Source: Saccharomycopsis fibuligera x Saccharomycopsis cf. fibuligera
Lineage: Eukaryota; Ascomycota; Saccharomycetes; Ascoideales; Saccharomycopsidaceae
Assembly (NCBI GenBank): GCA_001936135.1
Contig: CP012820.1
Span: 1,860,001-1,924,000 of the forward strand
DNA length: 64,000 nucleotides
Direction: 5' to 3'
The number at the start of each line of letters is the position of its first letter. The first letter of the stretch is position 1. Below the pieces are notes generated by a model. It was given only the letters and a program-made list of their open reading frames with translations, was not told where the DNA came from and made no database searches. Below are positions 29,111 through 39,842 of the stretch, piece by piece. The translations under genes and the position numbers were made by a program.

Positions 29111-29117
29111 AATAAAG

Positions 29118-29903
29118 ATGTTCAGACAACAGTTTTTTTCTGTATCAAAGCAGTTTTCTAGATCCTTGGCTACCGCTGCCACAGAAAAACCACCATTAAT
29201 CAAGAGTTTCAAAATTTACAGATGGTCGCCAGATACCCCAGAAGTGAAACCACAGCTTAAGAACTACGAGATCGATTTGAATAAATGTGGTCCTATGGTT
29301 TTGGATGCTCTTTTGAAAATTAAGAATGAGCAGGATTCCACCTTGACCTTCAGAAGATCTTGCAGAGAGGGTATTTGCGGCTCTTGTGCGATGAACATTG
29401 GTGGTAGAAACACTTTGGCTTGTTTGTGTCGTATTGACAGAGATGCTAGTAAAGATTTGAAAATTTACCCATTGCCTCACATGTTTGTTGTCAGAGATTT
29501 GGTTCCTGATTTGACTCATTTCTACAAGCAATATAAGTCTATTGAGCCATACTTGCAAAGAGAACAAGTTCCAAGTGACGGTAGAGAAAATTTGCAAAGT
29601 ATTGAAGACAGAAAGAAGTTGGATGGTTTGTACGAATGTATATTGTGTGCTTGCTGTTCAACTTCTTGTCCATCTTACTGGTGGAATCAACAAGAATACT
29701 TAGGTCCAGCAGTGTTGATGCAAGCTTACAGATGGTTGATCGATTCTAGAGATCAAGCTACTACTAAGAGAAAGGAAGTTTTGCAAAATTCTATGAGTTT
29801 GTACAGATGTCACACCATTTTGAACTGTACCAAGACTTGTCCAAAAGGTTTGAACCCAGGTAGAGCCATTGCTGAAATCAAGAAACAACTTGCCTTTGAT
29901 TAA
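29118..29903 (+). CDS. SDH2: Succinate dehydrogenase iron-sulfur subunit
   Basis: Complex II subunit that passes electrons from the flavoprotein Sdh1 to ubiquinone at the mitochondrial inner membrane. 261 residues (266 in S. cerevisiae). The N-terminus is an Arg/Ser/Phe-rich import sequence (about residues 1-22). All cluster ligands are present: [2Fe-2S] C82, C87, C90, C102; [4Fe-4S] C174, C177, C180 and C241; [3Fe-4S] C184, C231, C237. W187/W188 near the quinone site (SYWWN) are kept. The biased codon use indicates high expression. The promoter carries a CCAAT box. Confidence 0.98.
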   Translation: MFRQQFFSVSKQFSRSLATAATEKPPLIKSFKIYRWSPDTPEVKPQLKNYEIDLNKCGPMVLDALLKIKNEQDSTLTFRRSCREGICGSCAMNIGGRNTLACLCRIDRDASKDLKIYPLPHMFVVRDLVPDLTHFYKQYKSIEPYLQREQVPSDGRENLQSIEDRKKLDGLYECILCACCSTSCPSYWWNQQEYLGPAVLMQAYRWLIDSRDQATTKRKEVLQNSMSLYRCHTILNCTKTCPKGLNPGRAIAEIKKQLAFD

Positions 29904-29928
29904 GCAAGTCTCATTAATGAGCCACATC

Positions 29929-29970
29929 AAAAAAACAAAAAACAAAAACAAAAAACAAAAAACAAAAAAG
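29929..29970. repeat. CAAAAAA-type A-rich repeat
   Basis: Six or so CA5-CA7 units within the SDH2 3' flank. Confidence 0.8.
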
Positions 29971-30754
29971 AAATAGAGTGAAAAACCTAAAGGCGGAGCG
30001 TCTCTCCCTACATCATTCAATAACAACTTTGTTCCTTAGTAAACTAATCTTTTTGCAAACAGTGACATACTCTCTAGAGACCACAATAAATATTCAAATT
30101 CACGAAATCTGGCTTCAAGAGCAAGCAAGCACTTCAGTTTTAACTACTGACTGACCCACATAACCCCGTTAACGCATATATATAATTTTTCTTTTTGTAT
30201 CTATTTTATTTATCTATTTTTTAATGTTCATCTCTTTTACCTGTTTACTCTTATTTTTATTAGTATTACTTAGTCTTAGTGACAGAATCTAATAATTTTT
30301 GCTTTCTTGCATATTAATCACATGATCTTATTGATTACCTCAGCGATTTTGAAATATATTTCGCAATCCTCCTTGGGTCATCATGTACACCCCCTATTTT
30401 CCTGTTAAAATGCTAAGATGAGATTGCAAATGACGTATCAATGTCTTGCGAGGCTGATCATGCCGTAAAATATACCGCAGTGTATTTTATAGTCTATTTA
30501 CACACATGTTGCATACAACCCAGTTTTAATAGTCTCCTCAACATAGACAGCCTACTTACTGTAGATGGTCATGGACGTTTCCAGCTTTTCTCCCGTGAAG
30601 ATGTTTGGAGATGTATTTGCACTCGTGAAAGTGAAAAAGGTCTCCGAGAAAATCGTTGCAAAGAAGCAAAGAGGTACAGAAAGATAGGGGGTGCGCAGCC
30701 AATCGCAATCGACGCCGGGCTTCCAAGGTGTTCCATCTCTTGCCCAACGTTGGA

Positions 30755-30761
30755 TATAAAG
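30755..30761 (+). promoter_or_regulatory. TATA box of the SOU1-like gene
   Basis: TATAAAG lies 240 bases before the ATG at 31002. Confidence 0.5.
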
Positions 30762-31001
30762 ACCCCTTGGATTGCTGGAATTTGTTTTTATTTCTTTACT
30801 TTTTAGCATTTTAATTTTTTATTTTGGGCGCTTTCTAATCTTTGTCTGTATATATTCAATAAATCTGTTATTCATTCGCGCTCACAGCGTTGACATACTT
30901 TTTCAATTAAGCGCTCTTACTGCTCTCATTTTCTATCCTGTTACCTTGCTTATCGTCATCTCCAATAAACTTAAACCTGTCAAGAATAAGTTAGCATAAA
31001 A

Positions 31002-31844
31002 ATGTCTAACGTAACCACTTTAGCAAAAGGTTTGGGCCCTTTACCAAGACCAAGCCCAAAACCAGCTTCTAACATCTTAGATCTTTTTTCATTGAAGGGC
31101 AAAGTCGCTTCCATTACTGGTTCTGGTGGCGGTATTGGTTATGCGGTTGCTGAAGCATATGCTCAAGCAGGTGCTAATGTTGCTCTTTGGTACAACTCAA
31201 ACCCAAGTGCCGTCGAAAAGGCTAAAGCGCTTGCTGAAAAATATAATATCAAAGCCATTGCATACAAATGTACAATTACAGATGAAAAGGCCGTTAAGGA
31301 CACTATTGAACAACAGTTGAAGGATTTTGGCGGTAAAATTGATGTGTTTGTTGCCAACGCTGGGGTTACTTGGACCGCTGGTGATTTGATTGATGTTGAA
31401 GATAGCGAAGCTTTTAGAAAAGTTATTGATGTTAATATTAATGGTGTTTATTATACTGCTAAGACCATTGGTAAAATTTTTAAGAAGCAGGGTTTCGGAT
31501 CATATATAATTACTGCTTCCATGAGCGCTCATGCCGTTAATATTCCTCAATCTCAAGCAGTCTACAACCTTTCCAAAGCTGGGGTGATACAACTTGCTAA
31601 ATCTTTAGCAATTGAATGGTCTGGCTTTGCTAGAGTCAATACCGTTAGCCCTGGTTATATCAATACTGAAATCACCAAATTTGCTAGTCAAGAAATGAAG
31701 GAAAGATGGTGGAGTTACACACCATTAGGTAGAGAAGGGGAAACTCAGGAATTGGTGGGAGCTTACTTATACTTGGCAAGTAATGCTAGTAGCTTTACTA
31801 CCGGCACTGATATTGTTGTTGACGGTGGATACAGTATTGTATAG
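31002..31844 (+). CDS. SOU1: NADP(H)-dependent short-chain reductase, sorbose reductase (Sou1) family
   Basis: 280-residue classical SDR. The nucleotide-binding TGSGGGIG is at 39-46, NAG at 119-121, the catalytic serine region TASMS at 171-175, and the YxxxK pair Y188/K192 in YNLSK. The C-terminus ends in the usual GTDIVVDGGYSIV. The closest family I can name is Candida Sou1/Sou2 L-sorbose reductase (about 280 residues, with the same Pro-rich N-terminal arm before the Rossmann fold), which reduces sorbose to sorbitol with NADPH. Mannitol or other polyol dehydrogenases of the same family are alternatives. Codon bias and the TATA box suggest substantial, regulated expression. Confidence 0.85.
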   Translation: MSNVTTLAKGLGPLPRPSPKPASNILDLFSLKGKVASITGSGGGIGYAVAEAYAQAGANVALWYNSNPSAVEKAKALAEKYNIKAIAYKCTITDEKAVKDTIEQQLKDFGGKIDVFVANAGVTWTAGDLIDVEDSEAFRKVIDVNINGVYYTAKTIGKIFKKQGFGSYIITASMSAHAVNIPQSQAVYNLSKAGVIQLAKSLAIEWSGFARVNTVSPGYINTEITKFASQEMKERWWSYTPLGREGETQELVGAYLYLASNASSFTTGTDIVVDGGYSIV

Positions 31845-32744
31845 ACAAAGCATTAGTTGTTTTTTTATGTTTGTATGATTTAATTGTTTTCCTTTAGTTT
31901 AAATTTGTTTATTCGTTGCGTTTGTTTTTAGGAATAACTTGTTACGTGCAATGTTCACGATTCATTTTTTTTCATTGGCTGCTTTTTCCCGGAGATTTGC
32001 TGTTTTAGAGCAACACGTCATAAATTTTGTATAATAATACTAGATGAAACTTAATACATAATTTGTACCAGTTTAATCATATCTCAAAATAATAATAGGG
32101 ATATTAGAATCAGTATGTATTGTAAGTTTGATTTTAAAAGGTTTACGGATCAGGTTTATCAGAGACGCGGGCAAGGCTTTTTATTTTGAATCATCTAACA
32201 GAAAGTCTAATATACATTTCTAGAGTAAGTTTGGAAATGTTCAAGAAGTGCTGAGACTGGCCACGTTTAAATGGACTTATAATTCATATTGCTTTACTAC
32301 GAAACTAAGTCCCTCAATATTGCGGCTTCCCAAAACCAAGTTCCGAAGTTATTCACGACTCTAATAAATAGACAGACAATTGTCCAACTTGAGGTTAATA
32401 TATAGATCCTAATAAATACATAATAATCCGCCTCAGTGGGACCATGACTGGGGACCAAGGCCTCTTAACCGCAATTGCCATGTTTCCAAAAAAGCGAATC
32501 ACTTATCACCTATCGTGTTGAATGTGTTTAAGAATGCCAAAGGACTAGTGGGTGCCAATAGTTGATAATACCTGCTTTTGTACGAATTAAAGTACTGATA
32601 GTACCTATTACTTGGTTAGTTATATAGGGAATTGAAATTTGCGAAAGAGATATCATAAACTCAGGACATAAAAACAAGAAAAAAAACAAGAAAAGAGATA
32701 ATAGAATATTCTGTTGATTTTGAGATCAATTTTAAGACACAACC
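31845..32744. other. Spacer between SOU1-like gene and unrecognised coiled-coil gene
   Basis: 900 bases of AT-rich sequence. I see no gene, repeat family or RNA gene. Confidence 0.5.
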
Positions 32745-34466
32745 ATGGATGGTTCAGCAGCCGATGATTTAAAATCATTGAAGATCCTTGTCAAAGAGCT
32801 CTCTACTAAATTAGCCGATAGTCGCGATGAAGAAAATAAGATTGATGAATTAATAGCTGCAGTTGCTGCAGATGCTGGAATAAACTATGAAGATTTTAAA
32901 AGACATCAGTTAGCTAAGAGTAAAGAATATTTTACCAAGTGGGATAGAGAAGCATTTAATGGGGGCATCAGAAAGGCAAGCAACAACAGCCATAATAACA
33001 ACAATAATAATAACAGCAGTATCACGCTTAATAATTTCAATACTTTTAATAGGAATAATAACGATAATGGAATGGTAATGCTGCCGTCAGCAGCATCTTT
33101 GGCTTCGGCGTCACCTTCAACATCAGCTGAATTATCAGCTCCAGTGACAGCGCTTTCGGCAGAAATTTTCAAATTATCAGCAATGACAGATCGCACAATG
33201 ACAGCGGAAAGTGACAACAATAACAATAACAACACTAAAAGCCCAAGTGCAAGAGCTATTGCCATGGCGAGCATACCACCTTATAGTGCCAATAGCAGTA
33301 ATGGCCTCAATAGCCCCACCTCTGTCCACGAGGAAGATGATGACCTTGATGATTTAGATAAAGAAATCATAAAATATCAAACGGAAAACATCAAACTAGA
33401 ACAACAGATCCAAAGAAATGAATTTTTAATTACAAAATACTTGCCACTTCTTGACCGTGAAGAAGAGATTTTGAAAGGTTTGCATGATTTCCTTAAAGAG
33501 AAAGATTTTGCTAGAGAAAAGGGTGAAAAAATCTTGCTTCAGAGGTTTGAATTGCAGAAAAGTATAAGTGATGAGAGGATAAATGACTTAAAGCAGCGGC
33601 ACAATGCGACGGAAAAGACATTTGTTCAATTATATAGCATGTGGTGCATGATTTATCATATTGTTAATAAGGATCTTGCAAAGGCTGAGAGTATCAAAAT
33701 GGAAGTGGAGATGGTGGAGGATGATGTGAGGTTGTTGTTGGATAATTTCAACGGATATTTGAATTTGGCCGATGGTGATGATAAAGAAGAAGAAGAAGAA
33801 GAAGAAGAAAAAGGAGAAGCTGATATATATAGCGAGAAAAATACTTTGGAAGAAAAGGTTGCCAAAGGTGGTTTAAAAAAATACACTAATGAAGATGCAT
33901 TAAAGCTTGAGGAAAACACTAAGGTGAACAAAAATGAAAACGGAAATGAAAATGGAAATGAGAATGAAAGCGAGAACAAAAGTGAGAATGATATTTATGA
34001 TAAAGCGAGCATCGAGGCCAAGAAAGACAGCACTGATAAGGGAAAATTGGAAAATAAGCATCCAAAAGACAGTCAAACTGCCTCAATAATATCCAAAACT
34101 TCAATTTCAAGTGATGGCACTAATTACGATGACATTGCTACACAGAAAACCACGCCTGCACAAACCACACCAACGAAAATCAACCCAACACCAGCCTCAG
34201 AAGCACCATCAATCTCATCACCAATATTAACAAAAACTGTCTCTATAAAAGCTACAAAAAATACTAAAAGCCAGGAAAACAGTGATAATAGCAACTATAA
34301 CGGTAAAGAGCACTCACACATTACCTTTCCAGATGCAAAAACTAATGATGAAATTGATGATGAGGATCATGACAAAGATCCTACACGAACTTCAAATGCC
34401 AGGGCTGCTCTTGTTGATATTGATTCTGCTTCGCCGCCTAAGACACCGCCAATGGCGATTAAATAG
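32745..34466 (+). CDS. Unrecognised coiled-coil protein with acidic/low-complexity C-terminus
   Basis: I do not recognise this 573-residue product. It starts at an ATG in a good context (ACCATGG). Residues 1-70 form a helical head (KSLKILVKELSTKLADSRDEE and GINYEDFKRHQLAKSKEYF). Asn- and Ser/Ala-rich linkers follow to about 190. A second, better-conserved-looking block spans about 205-345: a coiled coil (NIKLEQQIQRNEFLITKYLPLL, FLKEKDFAREKGEKI) and a helix with LYSMWCMIYHIVNKDLAKAESI. A run of glutamates near 348 is followed by a long Lys/Asn/Glu- and Thr/Ser/Pro-rich tail ending in KTPPMAIK. There is no signal peptide or membrane segment. The two helical blocks joined by disordered linkers suggest a cytoskeletal, kinetochore or scaffold component, but nothing proves this. 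Confidence 0.85.
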   Translation: MDGSAADDLKSLKILVKELSTKLADSRDEENKIDELIAAVAADAGINYEDFKRHQLAKSKEYFTKWDREAFNGGIRKASNNSHNNNNNNNSSITLNNFNTFNRNNNDNGMVMLPSAASLASASPSTSAELSAPVTALSAEIFKLSAMTDRTMTAESDNNNNNNTKSPSARAIAMASIPPYSANSSNGLNSPTSVHEEDDDLDDLDKEIIKYQTENIKLEQQIQRNEFLITKYLPLLDREEEILKGLHDFLKEKDFAREKGEKILLQRFELQKSISDERINDLKQRHNATEKTFVQLYSMWCMIYHIVNKDLAKAESIKMEVEMVEDDVRLLLDNFNGYLNLADGDDKEEEEEEEEKGEADIYSEKNTLEEKVAKGGLKKYTNEDALKLEENTKVNKNENGNENGNENESENKSENDIYDKASIEAKKDSTDKGKLENKHPKDSQTASIISKTSISSDGTNYDDIATQKTTPAQTTPTKINPTPASEAPSISSPILTKTVSIKATKNTKSQENSDNSNYNGKEHSHITFPDAKTNDEIDDEDHDKDPTRTSNARAALVDIDSASPPKTPPMAIK

Positions 34467-34873
34467 TGGATAGTAGATAGATATGATACCATATGATGTA
34501 CGAGTTTGATGTTTGTTTCGGTTTTGCATACATTAGTCAACATACACCTTTCAATTGTATCATGTTGAAAAAAATTTTTAAATGAATTGCAGTAACTGAT
34601 GAAGTTACTAGTATCAACGAAAAAACTTGAATGCGATGTAGATGATCAATCTGATAATTGAAACGAGCTAAAATTAGTAAGATCAAAGAGAACGGAATAA
34701 ACGAAGTCAGTTATACAGAAATGTCTCGAGATTAAAGAAAAACAAAAAGAAGAAAAAACAATAGCAGGGCCATGACAAAGAAAAAACTAACTAAATTGAT
34801 AATAATCAAAAAAGGGTTAATAAGCTAAAAAAGAAGAAAAAGCAACAAAAAATAAATCAAAGCTCAACACAAT
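34467..34873. other. Convergent 3' region
   Basis: 400 bases between two convergent genes. A-rich, with no gene supported. A C-box/D-box-like pair was considered and rejected. Confidence 0.5.
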
Positions 34874-35572
34874 CTAAAGAATAAAGAAAAACACCAATAT
34901 GCAAAAAGATATAACACTAGCCATTATAATCGAATCTCTTCTTCTTCTAGTCCCAATTTTTTTGATGAGTACATTGATTCCCGGCATATGCGCTACAGTA
35001 CCCATAAATTTCTTATTAGCATTACTTAGCATACTAGTCTGACTAGTCAATTCGTCTCTTGTACGATACGCTTGTTCAAGTAACATATCAGCTACAGAGT
35101 TGGCTTGATTGGCTTTATTTCTCTCATCATTCAAATAATCCAATTCGTCCCCAATCCCTTGACCTTGGCTGTTATTTTTCCCATTTTTTGTTTTTGATAC
35201 GTTTCGCTGTCTGTGTTCTTCAATATCTGATCTCACTGAGCTTAACAAATTATGTCTGTTTCGTTCACTATTAATCTGTTGTTTGATTTTATTGAAATCT
35301 CGCTTGTGGTCAACTAACACTTCTTTATGTCTTGCTAACTGTTGAATCTTAACTATGGAAAAACTTGAACCCTGCTCGTCGGCAATATTGTCAAGTTTGT
35401 TTATGAAATTTTCTCGTTTAAGTATAAGTTGCTGAATTTCAGATTCAAGAGCAATTTCTTGAGGTGAAGCTACCGGAGAGACATTTTGGGCATAACCGGA
35501 ATAGTTGGTGAGACTGGATACCGTCTGGTTTTCCAACGATAGTGTTTGTGATTTTATTGATGCAAATGACAT
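34874..35572 (-). CDS. GOS1: Golgi v-SNARE Gos1 (GOS28 family)
   Basis: Qb-SNARE for transport within the Golgi and from endosome to Golgi. 232 residues (223 in S. cerevisiae). It aligns along its length with Gos1 as I remember it: the N-terminus SFASIKSQTLSLENQT matches SFVTIRGKAISLETQT, an N-terminal three-helix region spans about 35-110, and the SNARE motif lies at about 145-205, with RDELTSQTSMLSNANKK matching the Gos1 segment. RRRRDSII precedes one C-terminal membrane anchor (about 214-232), giving a tail-anchored topology. Bos1 was considered, but the start and the sequence around the anchor fit Gos1. Confidence 0.93.
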   Translation of the reverse strand: MSFASIKSQTLSLENQTVSSLTNYSGYAQNVSPVASPQEIALESEIQQLILKRENFINKLDNIADEQGSSFSIVKIQQLARHKEVLVDHKRDFNKIKQQINSERNRHNLLSSVRSDIEEHRQRNVSKTKNGKNNSQGQGIGDELDYLNDERNKANQANSVADMLLEQAYRTRDELTSQTSMLSNANKKFMGTVAHMPGINVLIKKIGTRRRRDSIIMASVISFCILVFFFIL

Positions 35573-36116
35573 GGGCGTGGTGAGTTCTTTGCTTTCTTTA
35601 ATGTAGTATTGTATTGTATTACTTTTATAAAATTACCAAAATTGGTTGAAATCTGAAGAAGATTTTGACCAACGAGCAAAGACGAAGAACTAATTTGACC
35701 AAGATAACAAAAGTTAATGAACAAGTAGATTTGCTTGAGTTGTGCTTGATATAATTCCGTGAAAGAGTTTCAATCTTAAAGCAGGATGTGGAAAACTCAG
35801 TATAATAGATCTAAAAATGCATGAATTAGATGGTGGTTGCTTTGTATTTTATAATATTATGTTGAAAGTAGAGAATTGGAAAATAACTATATGATAGTTT
35901 TGTTATTTGTGTTCCTTTGATATTAAACCAGCTTGATCTACAGTTATATATAGCTATAGCCTCAACGAAAAAGCAACGGAAGAAGCCAAATCTCACTATT
36001 AAAACACTTTAGGTTATGTGCCCGCAAATTAATGCCCGCACCACAAAGGCGGGTCTTATAAGATTGTGATTTCAGTAATTCTAACTTATATAACTTAAGT
36101 TGCATTCAAAATGAAG

Positions 36117-36152
<36 letters not shown>
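36117..36152. repeat. Poly(A) tract, 36 A
   Basis: Homopolymer in the spacer between GOS1 and CTK1; no duplication flanks it. Confidence 0.9.
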
Positions 36153-36153
<1 letters not shown>

Positions 36154-36393
36154 AACTAAATCGGACAGAACTGAAAGTTGCACTTGGATGGTGTGAGTTG
36201 ATCATTCTTGCTAGTGGTTAACAATACATAGTCTTCTATCGGGAGTCAAGCTGGGGTTTAGTAAAATATCCTACCTAGAAGGCACTTTCAAAGAGCTATG
36301 GCGTAGAGTAGGCCCACTAAGTGAACTTTAACGTTTATTATTGTGTCTGATTGCTACAAACATAAGTAATGATGAGTGATTGTAGAGAGGCTG

Positions 36394-36409
36394 TTTTTTT
36401 TTTTTTTTT
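36394..36409. repeat. Poly(T) tract, 16 T
   Basis: Homopolymer in the GOS1-CTK1 spacer. Confidence 0.9.
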
Positions 36410-36478
36410 GGACATAATGTACCATAAAAAACAGTTTTAATTTCAACGTGCAATGACACGAAAGGATAATGTAATATA

Positions 36479-36481
<3 letters not shown>

Positions 36482-36510
<29 letters not shown>
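36482..36510. repeat. Poly(A) tract, 29 A
   Basis: Homopolymer in the GOS1-CTK1 spacer, about 230 bases beyond the CTK1 stop. Confidence 0.9.
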
Positions 36511-36512
<2 letters not shown>

Positions 36513-36737
36513 TGAAAAAGATTAAAATTAATAATATAAAAAAACAGAAAAAGAAACAAAAGTTAATTAATTAACGGTATAATTTTTAGTGATACACTAT
36601 GAAAACAATTAAATTCTGACAGGTTTTGAAAAAAGAGTGTTATACTAATAATAGTGAACATAGTTCCTCATATAAGCGAAACCAAGAAGCAGCTCTGCTG
36701 TGTGTCTTCGTTAGTAACATATTATTCATGAAGATAA

Positions 36738-39226
36738 TTATGAATCAGCAGTCATCGAAAAATCTTCCCTTCCTGCTTCATTACCACTATTCTGCTCTTC
36801 TTTATCCTTCATTGAACCGTAATCTTCAGCGACAGCTTCACGAATGTCAGCGACTGGAGCTTCACTTTCTTTTGCATTAGCCTCTATTTGCACAACCTGT
36901 TGCTTATCATCTTTTACATCTCTCCCATGAGTCGCATTCTCTAGAATTCTAGTTTTATCATCATCTTCTTTGCTCATTGATATCAATGCTTCTTCTCCCT
37001 GATCCACTTTATTACTTTTCTGTTTAGCTAATGTTTCCGCTCTCTTTTTATCTTCCTGCTTCTTCTTGCGGCGTTGTCTCTTAGCGTCCAATTCATGCCA
37101 TTCTCCAATATTTTTTAAAAACGTTAATGGTTCAGGTCGTGGTTCTTCACTAAAATAGGGCTCCCTAAGGGCATCTTTTGCCGATATCCGTTTTGCCGGA
37201 TTCATTGTCAAGAGTTTTTCTGCTAAGATGAAACAACTTTCCGTTGGCAAAACATTAGCATAAAGTTGTTTGAATTTATTTGGCTTCTTAATTTTCGGCC
37301 TCAATAATTCAAACCACGGTAAGTTGTCTAAGTCAGGCCAATCAGCAATAGTTGGCGTTCCCATGATTTCAAAAATCAGTTCTAGTTGATTGATTTCTTC
37401 AGTGCCTTGGAAAATCGCTCTTCTATTAAAAATCTCAATAAGTAAACAACCAATGCCCCAAATATCCACTTCTCTTCCATAATCAGTAGCACCCATTAAC
37501 AATTCTGGCGGTCTATACCATAATGTTATGACTCTGTTGGTATAATCTGGTGATTCATTTGGTTTAACATCTTTCATGCGTCTAGCTAGACCAAAATCAG
37601 CGATTTTGATATTTCCATCACTATCAATTAAGATATTAGATCCCTTGATGTCTCTATGGATGACTCTCTTGGCATGTAAATATTCAATTCCTTCAACTAA
37701 TTGCCTTAGCAAATATTTGCAATGTGATGAAGTTAACTGCACATCGGGATGATTCAAAATTCCCGTCAAATCATTATCTATATAGTCAAACACCATATAT
37801 ATTGATTTTCTTTCAATCATCATCTCTAGAAGTCCAATAATATTGGGATGATTAAATGACTGCAATAGTCTGATTTCTCTCATTGCTGTAATAGGAAACC
37901 CTTCTCTTTCTCCTTCCAACCTAAGTCTCTTCAAAGCAACGTATTCTCCAGTAATTTTGTTTTTTGCCTTGTAGACTTTACCATATGTGCCTTCTCCTAC
38001 CTGTGATACTCGCTCAAATATGGCTGAGTCTCTAGTAGTTTCGTAGTATGTGACTTTAATTTGTTCTGATTGCTGATATGCTGCTGACACTGATACTGAT
38101 GCTGCTGACAATGATGGTGACTCCTTAGGTCTGTCTAAATCTTTAAATTTCTTGGCGATGCTACCGTTATATGCTTTACTATAACTTGGAATATACCTAT
38201 CTTTTCTAGGTGGCGGAGGTGGATATTTTGCTGGTTTTTTGATGTGTCTGTCATAATCATCATATTTTTTTGGGTGCTTATCAATATGAGCAGCAGCAAC
38301 TTTGGCTCTGGGGCCTTTTGGTATATTTCTCAAATTTATTGATTTTTTAGGCTTTTCATTATCGTTGTCATGGGTCATGTCATCGTCACTATATCTCGTG
38401 CTTGCACTTGTTTTGGTGTCATTATTATAATTTGAATTATTATTACTATCATTATTATCATTATTATTATTATTCTTCTTGTTATTATTATTCTTCTTGT
38501 TATTATTATTATTATTATCATTATTATTATTATTATCATTATTATTATCATTACTTGTGTCATCATTAGGTTTGAATTTCTTTGTTTTGTGTTTTAAGTC
38601 ACTTGTGGAAGCTCCTTCTCTGCTTCTTTCCTTTTCTCTACTTCTTTCTTTTTCTCTATTTCTTTCTTTTTCTTTACTTCTTTCATGATCTCGTTGGAGC
38701 GACGGTATATAATTATCACCTCTTCGAGGATAATCTTTGTTGATATAACTAGATGAAAAGTGCCTTGGTGGTCCACTACCGTATCTTCTACTAGCACCAC
38801 CGGCACTTGAAGCGCCAGCACCACTTCTATAATCATCATCCCAGTATCCTCCATGATGATATCTGGATTTCTTCGAAGACCTTATATATGAAGACGCTGT
38901 TGATGAGGAGGATGAAGGGCCTGAACTGTATCTATTTTCACTTCTCCTCTTGTCATCTGGGTACTTTGAATGAGATGGCGAGATGTCTTCGGAGACTGAT
39001 CTCTTTTTTGATTTTTTTTCTAAAGGTTTGCAAGCAGTTAGTATTTTGAGAGTGAGTGGGAGATTGAAAAATAGAAAAAAAAAAAAAAAAAAAAAGAGAA
39101 TTAAGAAACTTTATAAAACAAGTAACAGCTTTTTGATTGAAGGGTCAAAAGGCTGACTACCATTATAAGTATTATTATTATTATTATGATTATTATGCGA
39201 TACATACTCGAATCATCCAGTGGCAT
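36738..39226 (-). CDS. CTK1: CTD kinase I catalytic subunit, 19-nt first exon
   Basis: Cyclin-dependent kinase of the CDK12 type that phosphorylates Ser2 of the Pol II CTD. An in-frame ATG at 38378 starts a complete kinase (546 residues), but the frame stays open upstream to an acceptor at 39020 with TACTAAC. A 19-nt exon at 39226-39208 (MPLDDS plus one base, GTATGT donor) joins in phase. The full product has 766 residues. The N-terminal 220 residues are Ser/Arg/Lys-rich with RD/KE repeats, then an Asn tract and a Pro/Lys segment. Kinase features: GEGTYG 348-353, Lys370, a PITAMRE helix (PITALRE-like), HRD 461-463, DFG 481-483, T-loop Thr500 in YTNRVITLWYRPPE. These match Ctk1 and not Bur1. 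The tail is acidic. Its cyclin partner would be Ctk2-type. Confidence 0.93.
38401..38560 (-). repeat. CTK1: AAT-type coding repeat (Asn tract of CTK1)
   Basis: A TTA/ATT-type trinucleotide run that, on the minus strand and in the CTK1 frame, encodes mostly asparagine broken by Asp and Lys. It is length-variable in principle without breaking frame. Confidence 0.85.
39020..39207 (-). other. CTK1: CTK1 intron
   Basis: 188 nt. GTATGT donor at 39207, ATACTAAC branch site near 39045-39038 and TTTAG acceptor ending at 39020. Phase 1. It contains a long T-run on the coding strand (A-run 39075-39095 on the plus strand), a natural polypyrimidine tract. Confidence 0.85.
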
Positions 39227-39565
39227 TATTGGCGTTTTTGAGGAAATTTATTGTATTGCGACGTAAAAACTAATTTAATTTAATAACATCGACTTGGAAA
39301 TTGTAAAATTTAAGAGTACGACAATGATGTTACTTAATTGATAACTGATAGTTTGCAATTGTTATTGATTGGTGTGACTTTCAAGACTATTCTATAATAT
39401 GCAGAATGTTTCCAGTCGAGACTATCTATCAACTTTGACGACTCAATTAATGAAATCTGAATGATGATGACGATACCGATAGTGTTACTAAAAACAATAT
39501 TTTCAATCTTCAACTTTCAATTTCGTTTAGCGGTTCCACTCAACAATAGTTTCAAATAAATAAGC

Positions 39566-39595
39566 GCTCAGCTCAGCTCAGCTCAGCTCAGCTCA
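39566..39595. repeat. GCTCA pentanucleotide repeat, 6 copies
   Basis: Six perfect GCTCA units, about 340 bases upstream of the CTK1 start codon. Each junction contains GAGC/GCTC symmetry. Confidence 0.95.
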
Positions 39596-39798
39596 AGTTG
39601 AAATATTTTGGAATTAAATTGGATCAGAATAATGACAGTATATCAATACTGTAGCAGAAGCCAAGATGAAAACGAAGCAAACAAATGGGGAAAAAGGGCA
39701 AAACGGAAAGAGATAGGCAAAGGCCAATGTGTTTTTACCAGAAAGTGAAAAGCAAAAGCTGAATTGAACTGTAGTTTCTCTAACACTTTACCGCTTGA

Positions 39799-39842
39799 GA
39801 AAATAAAAAATAAAAAATAAAAAATAAAAAATAAAAAATAAA
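39799..39842. repeat. AAAAAT repeat
   Basis: About six AAAAAT-type units in the CTK1-SUR2 spacer. Confidence 0.85.

Larger units (their letters stand above)
28083..29117. other. Spacer: GPI-gene 3' end and SDH2 promoter
   Basis: About 1 kb. AT-rich 3' flank, then a GC-richer block (about 28690-28900) that holds a CCAAT box, then a CA-rich leader (about 29067-29110) just before the SDH2 ATG. No gene is supported; a TATA-like TATAAAAAG near 28590 has no convincing ORF after it. Confidence 0.5.
29904..31001. other. Spacer: SDH2 3' end and SOU1-like promoter
   Basis: About 1.1 kb. A CAAAAAA-type repeat lies directly after SDH2 (29929-29970), then AT-rich sequence and a TATA box at 30755. No gene is supported. 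Confidence 0.5.
35573..36737. other. Spacer: GOS1 promoter and CTK1 3' end
   Basis: 1.16 kb containing three homopolymer runs. No gene is supported. An isolated ATGATGA at 36369 has no D-box partner. Confidence 0.5.

Noticed and set aside
34590-34670. Box C/D snoRNA candidate (CTGATGA ... CTGA)
   Set aside because: The flanks do not pair into a terminal stem, and the C box lacks the purine at its first position.
34874-35572. Naming the SNARE BOS1
   Set aside because: Its start, helix pattern and the residues before the anchor follow Gos1 rather than Bos1.
36369-36375. Isolated C-box ATGATGA
   Set aside because: No CTGA D-box follows within 110 bases on that strand.
38375-38854. Two separate small minus-strand open frames upstream of the kinase
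   Set aside because: They are other-frame readings of the Asn-rich and Ser/Arg-rich N-terminal extension of CTK1.
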